DNA of 64,000 bases, from NCBI GenBank assembly GCA_025766275.1, contig JAFKAC010000015.1, positions 1,116,001 through 1,180,000 on the forward strand, read 5' to 3'. Positions 63,314-64,000 of this stretch are shown here, in pieces. The stretch comes from Lactarius indigo (lineage: Eukaryota; Basidiomycota; Agaricomycetes; Russulales; Russulaceae). The notes beneath the pieces are model-generated. The model had not been told where the DNA came from, did not search any database, and saw nothing but the letters and a program-made list of their open reading frames with translations. The first letter of the stretch is position 1. Every line of letters starts with the position of its first letter. The position numbers and the translations under genes are program-made.

Positions 63314-63325
63314 GGTTATGGGCCC
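63314..63325 (+). promoter_or_regulatory. Primer-binding site matching the anticodon arm of initiator tRNA-Met
   Basis: GGTTATGGGCCC directly after the LTR is complementary to GGGCCCAUAACC of the initiator tRNA-Met anticodon stem-loop. Priming by a half tRNA at this place is a hallmark of the Ty1/copia group (Drosophila copia). Confidence 0.75.
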
Positions 63326-64000
63326 TGGTGCCCTAGCCACTCCACTTGGCTGGTCACTGTCTTCCTAGGAGGACACACCAGGCTAAGGTCTGTCTGGGGC
63401 CTTACCAGCCTTGCCCAAGGCAGAGAGCAGTGGGGTGCCACTTGTCTCTGCTGAGGAACCTCCTGTATCATATACTGCCCAGTAGTCCTACTTTCACCCC
63501 TACTGTTTTCCTAGCCCCTGCACTATGCGCAAGGAGACTGGGTCTGGTAGCCCTTCAATCAATATCCAGGTGTGCATGGCCCACTGGTCTGTGTATTGTG
63601 GAGCTTAGCGCCAGCTGTCTCTGGTGCTCCACACTGGGCGCAGGATCTCCTCACCATGGGAGTGTAAAACCTGGTTCAGACTCTGGGGGGTGTTCACCTT
63701 ATGGTGTTCTGCAACCAGATACCTGCCTTGTAGCGGCAATGGGAAAGGATTCAGTAAAGCCACTTATGGCGATGAGGCAACCAATAGGCCGAGGAGGCTG
63801 AGGTAGACAGCCTTGGGCTCTGAAAGCAATCCCTTCACCTTCCCCCTGACGCAAACCATTTGAGCTGTGTCCTAGACACATCCTGGCTGGCAGCTAGCTC
63901 ATGGTATGGCAAAGGGATTCCTTCAACCTGGGCCTAGCCCTTGTATCACTGGCATACTATCAGGAGGCAGGACGTGTTAAGCATTCTGGCCTTACAGAAT
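63326..64000 (+). mobile_element. Internal 5' region of a copia-type element, running off the right edge
   Basis: Follows the LTR and primer-binding site. All three plus frames contain stops within 700 bases; one reads GALATPLGWSLSS before a stop, then SGALPALPKAES. It may be untranslated leader or a decayed gag. The pol region, if present, lies outside the window. Confidence 0.55.

Overview
The window is nuclear DNA of a basidiomycete fungus, most likely an agaricomycete. The evidence is densely packed conserved eukaryotic genes, many spliceosomal introns of about 50 nt with GT..AG ends and CTRAC branch sites, fungal-type ATP synthase subunit f, Get2, Ost5 and Yop1 proteins, a DUF6534-type membrane protein typical of mushrooms, and fungal transposons. 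Gene models were joined by eye from frame, splice signals and family similarity, so internal exon ends are approximate unless a position is given.

Layout. 1-25187: the 5' part of the splicing helicase gene PRP16 (-), ESCRT-0 VPS27 (-), RNA polymerase II largest subunit RPB1 (+), ATP synthase subunit f ATP17 (+), a Bni4-like cell-polarity scaffold (-), an FAD-dependent oxidoreductase (-) and, head to head with it, nucleoporin NUP160/NUP120 (+). 25188-34359: a segmental duplication. A decayed copy of the 3' half of the meiotic gene MSH4 lies 5 kb before the intact MSH4 (-), with a DUF6534 membrane-protein gene between them. 34706-53287: a housekeeping block with very short intergenic gaps: VPS72/SWC2, a mitochondrial ribosomal protein, GET2, an ArfGAP, leukotriene-A4-hydrolase-like aminopeptidase, an unknown gene, RPA12, OST5, YOP1, an UNC93-like transporter, a DBF2/SID2 kinase and an F-box protein. 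53288-64000: a nested transposon cluster with no host gene recognised.

The transposon cluster can be read as layers. A hAT-type transposase gene (-) was hit by two different solo LTRs, each with a 5-bp target-site duplication. A copia-type LTR (-) was hit by an ORF1-only non-LTR element with poly(A) and a 13-bp duplication, and that element's ORF was then hit by a third LTR family with a 5-bp duplication. A further copia LTR at 62691 is followed directly by a primer-binding site matching the anticodon arm of initiator tRNA-Met.

The most striking host-gene feature is the splicing architecture. The RPB1 C-terminal heptad domain is cut by five consecutive phase-1 introns into symmetric exons, one of 9 nt and one of only 3 nt. 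Micro-exons of 9 nt (ATP17) and 8 nt (Walker A of MSH4) also occur. Several conserved genes (RPB1, ArfGAP, the UNC93-like gene and the FAD oxidoreductase) need a one-base frame correction, mostly in or beside short base runs, which points to sequencing indels rather than gene death.
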